Assembly: GCA_964019135.1 (NCBI GenBank)
Contig: OZ025258.1
Location: forward strand, 34,355,202-34,419,201
Direction: 5' to 3'
DNA from: Arenicola marina
Lineage: Eukaryota > Annelida > Polychaeta > Arenicolidae
Length of the DNA: 64,000 nt
Shown: positions 12,501 through 22,454 of the stretch, piece after piece
Numbering within the stretch: the stretch's first letter is position 1
Layout: every line of letters starts with the position of its first letter
The notes under the pieces: generated by a model
The model's input: only the letters and a program-made list of their open reading frames with translations
What the model was told of the DNA's origin: nothing
The model's database searches: none
Translations under genes and position numbers: made by a program

Positions 12501-15500
12501 CTGCGGGCTGCACGGCCAACAGGCGTAAGTAAGGAAGTGGAGGCCTGGTCCTCACCCGAGACACTGGCTGCCTGCGGGCTGCACGGTCAACAGACGTAAG
12601 TAAGGCAGTGGAGGCCTGGTCCTCACCCGAGACACTGGCTGCCTGCGGGCTGCACGGTCAACAGACGTAAGTAAGGCAGTGGAGGCCTGGTCCTCACCCG
12701 AGACACTGGCCGTCTGCGGGCTGCACGGTCAACAGAAGTAAGTAAGGAAGTGGAGGCCTGGTCCTCACCCGAGGCTCTGGCTGCCTGCGGGCTGCACGGT
12801 CAACAGAAGTAAGTAAGGCAGTGGAGGCCTGGTCCTCACCCGAGACACTGGCCGTCTGCGGGCTGCACGGTCAACAGACGTAAGTAAGGCAGTGGAGGCC
12901 TGGTCCTCACCCGAGACACTGGCTGCCTGCGGGCTGCACGGTCAACAGACGTAAGTAAGGCAGTGGAGGCCTGGTCCTCACCCGAGGCTCTGGCTGCCTG
13001 CGGGCTGCACGGTCAACAGAAGTAAGTAAGGCAGTGGAGGCCTGGTCCTCACCCGAAACACTGGCCGTCTGCGGGCTGCACGGTCAACAGACGTAAGTAA
13101 GGCAGTGGAGGCCTGGTCCTCACCCGAGACACTGGCTGCCTGCGGGCTGCACGGTCAACAGACGTAAGTAAGGAAGTGGAGGCCTCGTCCTCACCCGAGA
13201 CACTGGCTGCCTGCGGGCTGCACGGCCAACAGACGTAAGTAAGGCAGTGGAGGCCTGGTCCTCACCCGAGGCACTGGCCGTCTGCGAGCTGCACGGCCAA
13301 CAGACGTAAGTAAGGCAGTGGAGGCCTGGTCCTCACCCGAGACACTGGCTGCCTGCGGGCTGCACGGCCAATAGACGTAAGTAAGGAAGTGGAGGCCTGG
13401 TCCTCACCCGAGGCACTGGCCGTCTGCGAGCTGCACGGCCAACAGACGTAAGTAAGGAAGTGGAGGCCTGGTCCTCACCCGAGACACTGGCTGCCTGCGG
13501 GCTGCACGGTCAACAGACGTAAGTAAGGCAGTGGAGGCCTGGTCCTCACCCGAGACACTGGCTGCCTGCGGGCTGCACGGCCAACAGACGTAAGTAAGGA
13601 AGTGGAGGCCTGGTCCTCACCCGAGGCTCTGGCTGCCTGCGGGCTGCACGGTCAACAGACGTAAGTAAGGAAGTGGAGGCCTGGTCCTCACCCGAGACAC
13701 TGGCTGCCTGCGGGCTGCACGGTCAACAGACGTAGGTAAGGAAGTGGAGGCCTGGTCCTCACCCGAGGCTCTGGCTGCCTGCGGGCTGCACGGTCAACAG
13801 ACGTAAGTAAGGCAGTGGAGGCCTGGTCCTCACCCGAGACACTGGCTGCCTGCGGGCTGCACGGTCAACAGAAGTAAGTAAGGCAGTGGAGGCCTGGTCC
13901 TCACCCGAGACACTGGCTGCCTGCGGGCTGCACGGTCAACAGACGTAAGTAAGGCAGTGGAGGCCTGGTCCTCGCCCGAGACACTGGCTGCCTGCGGGCT
14001 GCAAGGCCAACAGAAGTAAGTAAGGCAGTGGAGGCCTGGTCCTCACCCGAGGCTCTGGCTGCCTGCGGGCTGCAAGGCCAACAGAAGTAAGTAAGGCAGT
14101 GGAGGCCTGGTCCTCGCCCGAGACACTGGCTGCCTGCGGGCTGCAAGGCCAACAGAAGTAAGTAAGGGAGTGGAGGCCTGGTCCTCACCCGAGACACTGG
14201 CTGCCTGCGGGCTGCAAGGCCAACAGACGTAAGTAAGGCAGTGGAGGCCTGGTCCTCACCCGAGACACTGGCTGCCTGCGGGCTGCACGGTCAACAGACG
14301 TAAGTAAGGCAGTGGAGGCCTGGTCCTCGCCCGAGACACTGGCTGCCTGCGGGCTGCAAGGCCAACAGACGTAAGTAAGGCAGTGGAGGCCTGGTCCTCA
14401 CCCGAGGCTCTGGCTGCCTGCGGGCTGCAAGGCCAACAGAAGTAAGTAAGGCAGTGGAGGCCTGGTCCTCACCCGAGACACTGGCTGCCTGCGGGCTGCA
14501 CGGCCAACAGACGTAAGTAAGGCAGTGGAGGCCTGGTCCTCACCCGAGGCACTGGCTGCCTGCGGGCTGCACGGTCAACAGACGTAAGTAAGGAAGTGGA
14601 GGCCTGGTCCTCACCCGAGACACTGGCTGCCTGCGGGCTGCACGGCCAACAGACGTAAGTAAGGAAGTGGAGGCCTGGTCCTCACCCGAGGCTCTGGCTG
14701 CCTGCGGGCTGCACGGTCAACAGACGTAAGTAAGGAAGTGGAGGCCTGGTCCTCACCCGAGACACTGGCTGCCTGCGGGCTGCACGGCCAACAGACGTAA
14801 GTAAGGAAGTGGAGGCCTGGTCCTCACCCGAGACACTGGCTGCCTGCGGGCTGCACGGCCAACAGACGTAAGTAAGGAAGTGGAGGCCTGGTCCTCACCC
14901 GAGGCACTGGCTGCCTGCGGGCTGCACGGTCAACAGACGTAAGTAAGGAAGTGGAGGCCTGGTCCTCACCCGAGACACTGGCTGCCTGCGGGCTGCACGG
15001 CCAACAGACGTAAGTAAGGAAGTGGAGGCCTGGTCCTCACCCGAGGCACTGGTCGTCTGCGGGCTGCACGGTCAACAGTAATGGAGTAGAGGCCACGGCC
15101 TAAGACAGAGTTCATACAGGGGGCATCTTCCATGTTAGAGCTGAGGAAATCTATTACTGTAGTAAAAGTTAGGTGTGAGTAATACGTGAGCTATGCTAAA
15201 ACAATGGTGCGCCCTTACTTATACGAATTATACGGATTATCTTTTTTTTTTCATTGTTTTTATTTTAAGATGGGACACCTACGTGCCACCGCCGCGGGAA
15301 TACTGGAGCGAGCACGAGGCGAACATGGGTGAGATGTACCACCGGCTGGCGTTCCCGCATGGAGACAACCCGACCCCGCCGCGCACCAACTCCGTGCTGT
15401 GGAACGCCATGATTCACCCATTCCTTAACATGACCATCAAGGGCGCCATCTGGTATCAAGGTAACCAACTACCACAGCCATTCCTGGATATTTAATGCTG

Positions 15501-18500
15501 GTGTGGAATGAATTGAAATAAAGTGGTGTTTTAGGCTGCTTTTGTGGGCACAAGTGCTAAACTGGGTCTTAAATGGTGAAACTATTACTTCAACCGACAA
15601 AATATGTATAACGGTCCCGGCCGTTTCGAACTTACGGGCCAAGCTCAGTCTGCTTACGAACTGAGCTAGGGTGCCTCGCCCGCACTGTGATCATGCATTG
15701 TGACATAGAACCACTCTGAAATTATCACATACGTTCATATATATACGGGTCAAGAAAGTATCAATTTACGAAGTAATACCGGTTCCAATGTAAGCACCTA
15801 TGCATTGGCCTAAGTGGCTGTGCGGGTAAACTGACTCTGCAATGTTAAGGTGGGGACCCCGTTGCTGCATGCCCCTACCCACAAGATTTATAAACCATAT
15901 GTGTCCTGTGTATAACCTCAGTGGGACGTTGTAATGGACATAGTTTCAATGAAACGTTGTTTGCACAGTATGTAGCCTAAATGGAACGTTTATTTCAATA
16001 AACATGCGTTACCATTTGAGAGTTTGTGTTTTAGGTGAAGCCAATGCCGGTTACCACGTGGACCTGTACAAGTGTACCTTCGAGTCGATGGTCAGCGACT
16101 GGCGAAGCCACTTCCACCGAGGCACCGAGGGGCGTAACGAGAAGCTATTCCCCTTCGGCTTCGTCCAGGTACATACGTCAACCTTTATATCCTGTATCAT
16201 GTCCTGCCTTCGTCCAGGTACATACGTCAACCTTTATATCATGTATCATGTCCTGGCTTCGTCCAGGTACATACGTCAACCTTTATATCCTGTATCATGT
16301 CCTGGCTTCGTCAAGGTACATACGTCAACCTTTATATCCTGTATCATGTCCTGGTTTCGTCCAGGTACATACGTCAACCTTTATATCCTGTATCATGTCC
16401 TGGCTTCGTCCAGGTACATACGTCAACCTTTATATCCTGTATCATGTCCTGGCTTCGTCCAGGTACATACGTCAACTTTGATATCCTGTATCATGTCCTG
16501 GCTTCGTCCAGGTACATACGTCAACCTTTATATCATGTATCGTGTCCTGGCTTCGTCCAGGTACATACGTCAACTTTGATATCCTGTATCATGTCCTGGC
16601 TTCGTCCAGGTACATACGTCAACCTTTATATCATGTATCGTGTCCTGGCTTCGTCCAGGTACATACGTCAACTTTGATATCCTGTATCATGTCCTGGCTT
16701 CGTCCAGGTACATACGTCAACCTTTATATCCTGTATCATGTCCTGGCTTCGTCCAGGTACATACGTCAACCTTTATATCCTGTATCATGTCCTGGCTTCG
16801 TCCAGGTACATACGTCAACTTTGATATCCTGTATCATGTCCTGGCTTCGTCCAGGTACATACGTCAACCTTTATATCCTGTATCATGTCCTGGCTTCGTC
16901 CAGGTACATACGTCAACCTTTATATCATGTATCATATCCTGGCTTCGTCCAGGTACATACGTCAACCTTTATATCCTGTATCATGTCCTGCCTTCGTCCA
17001 GGTACATACGTCAACCTTTATATCCTGTATCATGTCCTGGCTTCGTCCAGGTACATACGTCAACCTTTATATCATGTATCATATCCTGGCTTCGTCCAGG
17101 TACATACGTCAACCTTTATATCCTGTATCATGTCCTGGCTTCGTCCAGGTACATACGTCAACCTTTATATCCTGTATCATGTCCTGGCTTCGTCCAGGTA
17201 CATACGTCAACCGTTATATCCTGTATCATGTCCTGGCTTCGTCCAGGTACATACGTCAACCTTTATATCCTGTATCATGTCCTGGCTTCGTCCAGGTACA
17301 TACGTCAACCTTTATATCCTGTATCATGTCCTGGGACAGATCACACAATGCCGTTGTACGAAATATCCCGGAACCGGGGTCCTGAGAAAGTGTTCGGAAC
17401 AATGTCTTCAGCTCCGATAATGACAGCGTGGGATAGAGCGTCTAACCGACTAACAGACTTCCCGGGACAGTTGAATTTCAGGGTCGGACGGCCTGTGTGC
17501 CCGGCGGGGCAGGTGAAGATTTAGACTGCGATCTCTCGCTATTCAGCAATGTTCAGCAGCTACACTGAACAAACAACATGCAGGCACTGATCAATGCGAA
17601 CAATAACTGCATGGTATATTTCTTGGCCCCGACAATATGACATCGGAAAACTGTACCCTTAATCATAGGCCGTTCGCTTTTCGGAACATGACTTTGGAGA
17701 ATGGTCTTAGTGTGTATTAGTTGCTTCTCAACTTGATAGGACAGGTACATTTTCAGGGGGGCAGGTCGACCTCAATACTACATGCCCAACAGGACAGGCG
17801 ACATCCAAAGTTAACTCATGTCTGTCGGTGCGAGTGGCCCCTCATGGTGTTGTCTCTGGACGATATGGCTTGTGATGTCATGTATATGTCCACGCTGGCA
17901 GTCCTTTATATAACGGCAAGATGTTTGAGTTGGAGGTGCCGCGCTGCATGACACAGCTATTACCTGTGGTTCTAGATTGGTCCTAACAAGCCCGGAAACG
18001 TGACACGGGGGTATCCGGATGTGCGCTGGCACCAGAGCGGCGACTCGGTGTCCGGACCAACGATCCCGAACTCCTTCATGGCAGTCTCCATTGATCTCAC
18101 TGACCCGGATTCCCCTTACGGACGGTCAGTGACGTCACGAGATCACGAACCCTATGTAATATAATAACAGGCAGTTTGTAGTTTGATATCGCTAAAGTCT
18201 TTACACCACCAAGGGATCGGTGACGTGTATGCGAGCACTGTGACATGTCGAGCGCTGTGACACATGCTCTGTTATTAACCTGTTTATGTCTGCCCCAGGG
18301 TTCACTATCGCGATAAGCTGACGGCCGCTGAGAGGCTGGCTAGCGCTGGCCTCATTAAGGTCTTTAAGCGTGGCCAAGATACGTCCCTGTATCCAACGAA
18401 GGAAGTGCTTAACACCAAGGATAAGACACTTAGCATCCAGTTCCAGCACGGCCAGTACGACATCAACGTGCGCAACGTGTTGGGCTATGAGGTATGTATA

Positions 18501-19637
18501 ACGAGATAGATCTTTTTGAATCTTCACGTATCGAGACCACTTGCCACAGAAACCGGTTAATTTATAGAGGATATATCGGGAATTGTGAATCTTTAATATA
18601 TGCGCTTTGAACTAAACTTAAAGTCAAATCTGATGCATGTATTTATATATATATATATAGGGAGGGTCATTTATTGGGCAGTGTCGCCATATTGTCAGGG
18701 AGATGCGGTGTTCAAACTCACAACAAAAGGCTGGCTGTACGCACTGAAAATATCAAGGTGTGTCGCCCGCTAGCCGTTTGTGTTATGCGGATCATTATGT
18801 GGACTGCCTGGTTCCCTGTGAATCATGCATGTCATTATGTGGACTGGCTGGTTCCCTGTGAATCATGCTTGTCGTTTTTTGGACTGGCTGGTTTCCTGTG
18901 AATCATGCATGTCATGTGGACTGGCTGGTTCTGGTTCCCTGCGAATCATGCATGTCATTCTTTGGACTGGCTGATTCTCTGTGAATCATGCATGTCATTA
19001 TGTGGACTGGCTGGATCCCTGTGCATCATGCATGTCATTATGTTGACTGGCTGGTTCCCTGTGAATCCTACATGTCATGTGGACTGGCTGGTTCCCTGCG
19101 AATCATGCATGTCATTATGTGGACTGGCTGGTTCCCTATGAATCATGCATCTCATTATGTGGACTGGCTGGTTCCCTGTGAATCATTCAGGTCAGTATGT
19201 GGACTGGCTGGTTTCCTGTGAATCATGTAGTTCAGTATGTGGACTGACTGGTTTCCTGTGAATCATACTGGTCAGTATGTGAACTGGCTGGGTGATGGTA
19301 TCTTTGTGAATTTCTTATAATATTATAATAGTCGCTAAATTATCATTATAATTATTATTATCCAACCTAGGTTTGCTGCGCCGCGACCCCCGCTCTCTGC
19401 CCGCTAGGTGGCCTCGAAGGATGGCTGTCCGCACCCATCGTCAGCAATAACAACACGTGGATTACGTTGTCATGGAAATCGTGCGGGGAGAAGGCGCCGC
19501 TGGGGTACCGGTATGAGTGGCGTGAGTCCCCCTGTCCCTACCTCCGCTGTGCTGTCTACAGCGACTGGAACCAGCACCCACTGCCCCCCATGGTTCAGAT
19601 GTTCAAACCGGATCAGCTGACGGCAGGCAACGAATAG
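417..19637 (+). CDS. SIAE: Sialate O-acetylesterase, complete ten-exon gene
   Basis: Exons: 417-507, 1135-1335, 2251-2426, 8583-8721, 10075-10252, 15270-15460, 16035-16168, 17976-18124, 18299-18491, 19371-19637. Every junction is GT-AG, all phases agree, and the sum is 1,719 nt (572 residues plus TAG). The protein aligns along its whole length with vertebrate SIAE (human 523 residues as I recall it): an N-terminal signal peptide, then the SGNH/GDSL-type esterase fold. Visible landmarks are FGDVWICSGQSNMQ with the nucleophile Ser148, WGGTPVEAWSS, VLWNAMIHPF, WYQGEAN, RWHQ and the catalytic-type His422 in VHYRDK; human Ser127 and His377 correspond. Sequons at NVT, NMT, NVT and NNT fit a glycosylated lysosomal or secreted enzyme. 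The family removes O-acetyl groups from sialic acids. Introns 3, 4, 5, 7 and 9 are swollen by minisatellites; those of introns 5 and 7 start inside the preceding exon. No close AATAAA follows the stop, so the 3' UTR end is unknown. Identity is certain by homology; activity is inferred. Confidence 0.95.
1135..1335 (+). CDS. SIAE: SIAE exon 2
   Basis: Acceptor tttttttag|AGCAC, donor GAAAG|GTGAGT. Encodes the family N-terminal block FASYFASHMVLQQ followed by IWGYAP and a beta-rich stretch with sequon NVT (residues 31-97), the first conserved segment of SIAE proteins. Confidence 0.93.
2251..2426 (+). CDS. SIAE: SIAE exon 3 (catalytic serine block)
   Basis: Acceptor gcgtcaccag|GG, donor GGACAG|GTGAGC. 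Encodes WSVKLNPRP and FGDVWICSGQSNMQF; Ser148 of GQSNM is the SGNH nucleophile. Ends in phase 0. A GTG at 2271 is an internal codon, not a start. Confidence 0.95.
2783..8330. repeat. 36/27-bp minisatellite in SIAE intron 3
   Basis: About 5.5 kb of head-to-tail units with core GAAGGGGTTCCACCCTCT. Two main unit lengths alternate: 36 bp (with CTAGGGCTGCTTGG) and 27 bp (the same unit lacking 9 bp). Rarer variants add G residues (GGGGG) or carry CATCCCTTCT. Most lengths are multiples of three, so long artificial frames stay open on both strands. A block at 4395-4661 recurs with the same translation at 5923-6189 (offset 1,528 bp), so multi-unit segmental duplication has occurred. The array touches neither exon 3 nor exon 4, unlike the arrays in introns 5 and 7. 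Confidence 0.97.
8583..8721 (+). CDS. SIAE: SIAE exon 4
   Basis: Acceptor caacgccag|ATG, donor ACAA|GTGAGT. Encodes residues 157-202, ending in YNWRKPTT, which aligns with the human segment LQWSKPTSEN. The exon begins with a Met codon, but this is internal. Ends phase 1. Confidence 0.92.
8985..9195. repeat. Interspersed repeat copy A (SIAE intron 4)
   Basis: Shares patchy but collinear similarity with 20560-20755: a TTCTACTCATT block, CATAGTTCACCGTGT, and a downstream pyrimidine-rich TTTTCTACTTTCGC stretch occur in the same order at both sites. Two diverged copies of one dispersed element; the family is not recognised and no coding potential was seen. Confidence 0.45.
9528..10012. repeat. 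About 34-bp minisatellite in SIAE intron 4
   Basis: Some fourteen diverged units with core TTTGCTTTGTTATGATGTAT followed by TGGACATTGGG. Ends about 60 bp before exon 5 and contains no exon sequence. Confidence 0.9.
10075..10252 (+). CDS. SIAE: SIAE exon 5
   Basis: Acceptor tttctacag|CGG, donor CAGAC|GTAAGT (phase 2). Encodes FSAVCWVYGKLMHLELGYP and WGGTPVEAWSSPEAL, the strongly conserved central segment of the esterase. Its last 59 bp, together with the first 12 bp of the intron, form the repeat unit of the adjoining 71-bp array. The first copy of the donor is the one that keeps the frame. Confidence 0.95.
10194..15078 (+). repeat. 71-bp splice-donor-spanning minisatellite (SIAE exon 5/intron 5)
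   Basis: About 69 units of 71 bp. Each holds a copy of the exon 5 end (from GTGGAGGCCTGGTCC to CAACAGAC) followed by GTAAGTAAGG, a near-ideal 5' splice site. The first unit is the real exon end; all others lie in the intron. Units differ at a few sites (GCTCTGG/ACACTGG, CTGCC/CCGTC, ACGG/AAGG, CAGAC/CAGAA). Blocks recur at offsets of 13 units (about 11355 and 12278). The last unit (CAACAGTAATGG) has lost the donor. 71 is not a multiple of three, and TAA follows directly in frame, so any downstream donor or retention would truncate SIAE after GLHGQQT. Confidence 0.97.
15270..15460 (+). CDS. SIAE: SIAE exon 6
   Basis: Acceptor ttttattttaag|A, donor CAAG|GTAACC (phase 1). Encodes WDTYVPPPREYW through VLWNAMIHPFLNMTIKGAIW to WYQ. 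VLWNAMIHP and WYQG are family signatures, and NMT is a sequon shared with human SIAE. Confidence 0.95.
15528..15690 (-). mobile_element. tRNA-derived SINE (family 1) in SIAE intron 6
   Basis: Read on the - strand, the head GGGCGAGGCACCCTAGCTCA is tRNA-like, with an A-box-like TAGCTCAGTTCGTAAGC and a degenerate B box AGTTCGAAAC. The tail, CACAAAAGCAGCCTAAAACA, matches that of the copy at 32533-32706. Antisense to SIAE. Confidence 0.7.
16035..16168 (+). CDS. SIAE: SIAE exon 7
   Basis: Acceptor gtgttttag|GTGAA, donor TTCGTCCAG|GTACAT (phase 0). Encodes GEANAGYHVDLYKCTF through FPFGFVQ, aligning with the human block from GESN to FPFGLVQ. The last 12 bp seed the 49-bp array that fills the start of intron 7. 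Confidence 0.95.
16157..17334 (+). repeat. 49-bp splice-donor-spanning minisatellite (SIAE exon 7/intron 7)
   Basis: About 24 units. Each ends in GGCTTCGTCCAG, the real 3' end of exon 7, and is followed by GTACATACGTCAACC, the start of intron 7, so each repeats the exon-intron border. Variants: CTTTATATCC/CTTTGATATCC/CTTTATATCATG and one TCAAG|GTACAT. The unit is 49 bp (3n+1) and almost free of stops in all three forward frames. Donors three and six units downstream (16315 and 16462) would therefore restore the exon frame with 49 or 98 extra codons. Confidence 0.96.
17976..18124 (+). CDS. SIAE: SIAE exon 8
   Basis: Acceptor gtggttctag|ATT, donor GGACG|GTCAGT (phase 2). Encodes NVTRGYPDVRWHQSGDS and NSFMAVSIDLTDPDSPYG, aligning with human IRWHQTAD and NTFMAVAMDLCDRDSPFG. 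Confidence 0.94.
18299..18491 (+). CDS. SIAE: SIAE exon 9 (catalytic histidine block)
   Basis: Acceptor ctgccccag|GG, donor TATGAG|GTATGT. Starts with VHYRDKLTAAERLA; His422 aligns with human His377 of IHPRDK, the SGNH catalytic histidine. The remainder is the beta-rich C-terminal part, more diverged from vertebrates. Confidence 0.94.
18790..19290. repeat. About 40-bp minisatellite in SIAE intron 9
   Basis: Roughly twelve units with core TGTGGACTGGCTGGTTCCCT followed by GTGAATCATGCATGTCATTA; several units are shortened. Purely intronic. Confidence 0.92.
19371..19637 (+). CDS. SIAE: SIAE exon 10 (C-terminus, stop TAG)
   Basis: Acceptor tccaacctag|GTT. Encodes VCCAATPALC, sequon NNTW, ITLSWKSCG, RYEWRESPCPYLRCAVY and PLPPMVQMF before TAG. 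This matches the Cys-rich human end (ISCCSDHRC, RYAWTTWPCEYKQCPLY, LPAPPFIAF). Confidence 0.94.
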   Translation, partial: VCCAATPALCPLGGLEGWLSAPIVSNNNTWITLSWKSCGEKAPLGYRYEWRESPCPYLRCAVYSDWNQHPLPPMVQMFKPDQLTAGNE

Positions 19638-19854
19638 GACGCTCGTGATATATTTCGATAATTGCTAAGCTATAAAGATGATTTTTTACATGCATAGTTT
19701 TGCATTATTGGTGGGTACCACGTGTCTTTATTGGCAATCACTGAGAAGGTTTTTTTTGTAACAATTACAGTACATGTATTTCTATTAATGAACAGTAAGG
19801 AGATGTACTCCGCCCTTCGCGTAATCTATGCAACAACCGTGAGAGAGGCACCAG

Positions 19855-19990
19855 CAGATGGCGGGTTCAATCCCAACCCGAGGGGGCCGCCGTGGTCGAG
19901 AGATAGCGCTCTCCACTGCAGGCCAACAGGTTGCGGGTTCAATCCCCTCCCGAGGGGGTCACCGTGGTCGAGAGGTAGCACTCTTTGTCC
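19855..19990 (+). mobile_element. Tandem tRNA-like SINE heads
   Basis: Two adjoining copies of a tRNA-like segment: CGTGGTCGAGAGATAGCG (A-box-like) and GGGTTCAATCCCCTCCCGAG (B-box-like), then CGTGGTCGAGAGGTAGC again. A preceding GGGTTCAATCCCAACCCGAG belongs to a third, partial copy. No complete acceptor stem could be paired, so these are read as SINE-type remnants rather than tRNA genes. Confidence 0.5.
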
Positions 19991-20559
19991 CATGGTTATT
20001 TAGTGTTAGACCAGGTGTGCGCGAAAAGGGCATAGTACACCAATCATCCAGGGACATTTCGCTTTACATAGAGATCTTGATATGTGTGATGGTTTGGCTC
20101 CCTCTGAGCTACTTTTACAATGTTGATTCGCTGCTATTTTAACCTATTTTAATGAAGTGTTTGGTCGTAATTCTTATATCAGTACCAATGATGTTTGCGA
20201 TTTAGTGTGAGAGTGTTAGTGTCACATATGGATTAACTCTTAGATCGGGTCCAATTTCTGTTGTTGTTAACTTGTGATAATACTAATATTTTAGAAGAAC
20301 AAATATTTAGCCAGCTGTCCGGTACCTACTAACTGTGATATAGTCAAATCACGTGGCTTTGTCACATAATTAGGGTGATAGTTATACTGACATATCTCAT
20401 TTGCAGTAAAAATATATATCATAAGGTTGCTGATTTGATGTGTGAAAATAACGGTTTTAATTTAATTTCATATATTTTATATTGTAAGATATACATTGTA
20501 TTTACCGTCTTAGCGGTAGGTCATAATAGGGATAATAAACGTTTCCATGGTTGTATGGG

Positions 20560-20755
20560 TTACATTCCTGCTATTGTTTTGTCATTTAAAAAAGTCCTCA
20601 AAATGTTCCACTCATTGGGGGACACTTTATCATGCATCGTTATAGTTTGCGTCATCCAGTTTTCGACCAAAATGACTTCATAGTTCACCGTGTCCGTGTG
20701 TTAAGAAATGAAGCATATGGTTTATTTTCTTTCCGCTTCACCCATCGCGTTCTAA
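20560..20755. repeat. Interspersed repeat copy B
   Basis: Collinear with 8985-9195 (CCACTCATT, CATAGTTCACCGTGT and a TTTATTTTCTTTCCGC tract in the same order). Family not recognised. Confidence 0.45.
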
Positions 20756-21104
20756 ATTCAAAGTATTGTTAAGGACATGGACAGGATCCATTTTCGTCAT
20801 TTTACGGTAAGAAATTAACAATTTAAACGTGAAATAAATTCACAACGCGCTTAACACTTGGGGTATAGTGATAGTTTTGACGTCAAAAGTATAATTTTAC
20901 TTCCTAGTTGTTTATTAATTAAACTATACTTCCTATTTTACTTTTTCCGCGAGAGGGCAAAAATTTTTCCTATGGAGATTCCCGTGATGAAAGTCATGGG
21001 TAAGACAAAACCTCGTTATACAGAACAATATCAAGTATGTCGAGTCGTGAATGGCTTCAAAACACGCACAACGCTACTTATAAAACTTTGTCGGCATATA
21101 CCGT

Positions 21105-22425
21105 AAGTGTGTCGGGTCTTCTGTGTATTATGTGTCCTCCGGGCCTTATGTGTTCTCCGGGCCTTCTGTGTATTATGTGTTCTCCGGGCCTTCTGTGTAT
21201 TATGTGTCCTCCGGGCCTTATGTGTATTATGTGTCCTCCGGGCCTTCTGTGTATTATGTGTCCTCCGGGCCTTCTGTGTATTATGTGTCCTCCGGGCCTT
21301 CTGTGTATTATGTGTCCTCCGGGCCTTCTGTGTATTATGTGTCCTCCGGGCCTTATGTGTATTATGTGTCCTCCGGGCCTTATGTGTATTATGTGTCCTC
21401 CGGGCCTTATGTGTATTATGTGTCCTCCGGGCCTTTTGTGTATTACGTGTCCTCCGGGCCTTTTGTGTATTACGTGTCCTCCGGGCCTTATGTGTATCAT
21501 GTGTCCTCCGGGCCTTATGTGTATTATGCGTCCTCCGGGCCTTCTGTGTATTATGTGTCCTCCGGGCCTTCTGTGTATTACGTGTCCTCCGGGCCTTATG
21601 TGTATTATGTGTCCTCCGGGCCTTTTGTGTATTATGTGTCCTCCGGGCCTTCTGTGTATTACGTGTCCTCCGGGCCTTCTGTGTATTATGTGTCCTCCGG
21701 GCCTTCTGTGTATTATGTGTCCTCCGGGCCTTATGTGTATTATGTGTCCTCCGGGCCTTCTGTGTATTATGTGTCCTCCGGGCCTTATGTGTATTATGTG
21801 TCCTCCGGGCCTTCTGTGTATTACGTGTCCTCCGGGCCTTCTGTGTATTACGTGTCCTCCGGGCCTTCTGTGTATTATGTGTCCTCCGGGCCTTCTGTGT
21901 ATTATGTGTCCTCCGGGCCTTCTGTGTATTATGTGTCCTCCGGGCCTTATGTGTATTATGTGTCCTCCGGGCCTTCTGTGTATTATGTGTCCTCCGGGCC
22001 TTCTGTGTATTATGTGTCCTCCGGGCCTTCTGTGTATTATGTGTCCTCCGGGCCTTCTGTGTATTATGTGTCCTCCGGGCCTTCTGTGTATTATGTGTCC
22101 TCCGGGCCTTATGTGTATTATGTGTCCTCCGGGCCTTCTGTGTATTATGTGTCCTCCGGGCCTTCTGTGTATTATGTGTCCTCCGGGCCTTCAGTGTATT
22201 ATGTGTCCTCCGGGCCTTCTGTGTATTACGTGTTCTCCGGGCCTTATGTGTATTACGTGTCCTCCGGGCCTTCTGTGTCCTCCGGGCCTTCTGTGTATTA
22301 CGTGTTCTCCAGGCCTTATGTGTCCTCCGGGCCTTCTGTGTATTATGTGTCCTCCGGGCCTTCTGTGTATAATGTGTCCTCCGGGCCTTCTGTGTATTAC
22401 GTGTCCTCCGGGCCTTCTGTGTTCC
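21105..22425. repeat. 27-bp minisatellite
   Basis: About 49 units with core GTGTCCTCCGGGCCTTCTGT followed by GTATTAT. C/A, T/C and T/A variants define sub-types. 27 is a multiple of three and no unit contains a forward stop, so frames of 420-470 codons stay open. Their 9-residue periods (for example SSGPSVYYV) follow the DNA period and carry no other protein signal. Confidence 0.96.
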
Positions 22426-22454
22426 TCATGGCCGTTTCACTCTGCAGATTTTTG

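Larger units (their letters stand above)
19638..21104. other. Intergenic, downstream of SIAE
   Basis: SIAE 3' flank, AT-rich from about 20000. It holds a tRNA-like repeat pair (19855-19990) and the dispersed repeat copy B (20560-20755). Candidate AATAAA-type signals at about 20529 and 20834 are far from the stop, and I do not assign either. No credible coding sequence. Confidence 0.6.
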
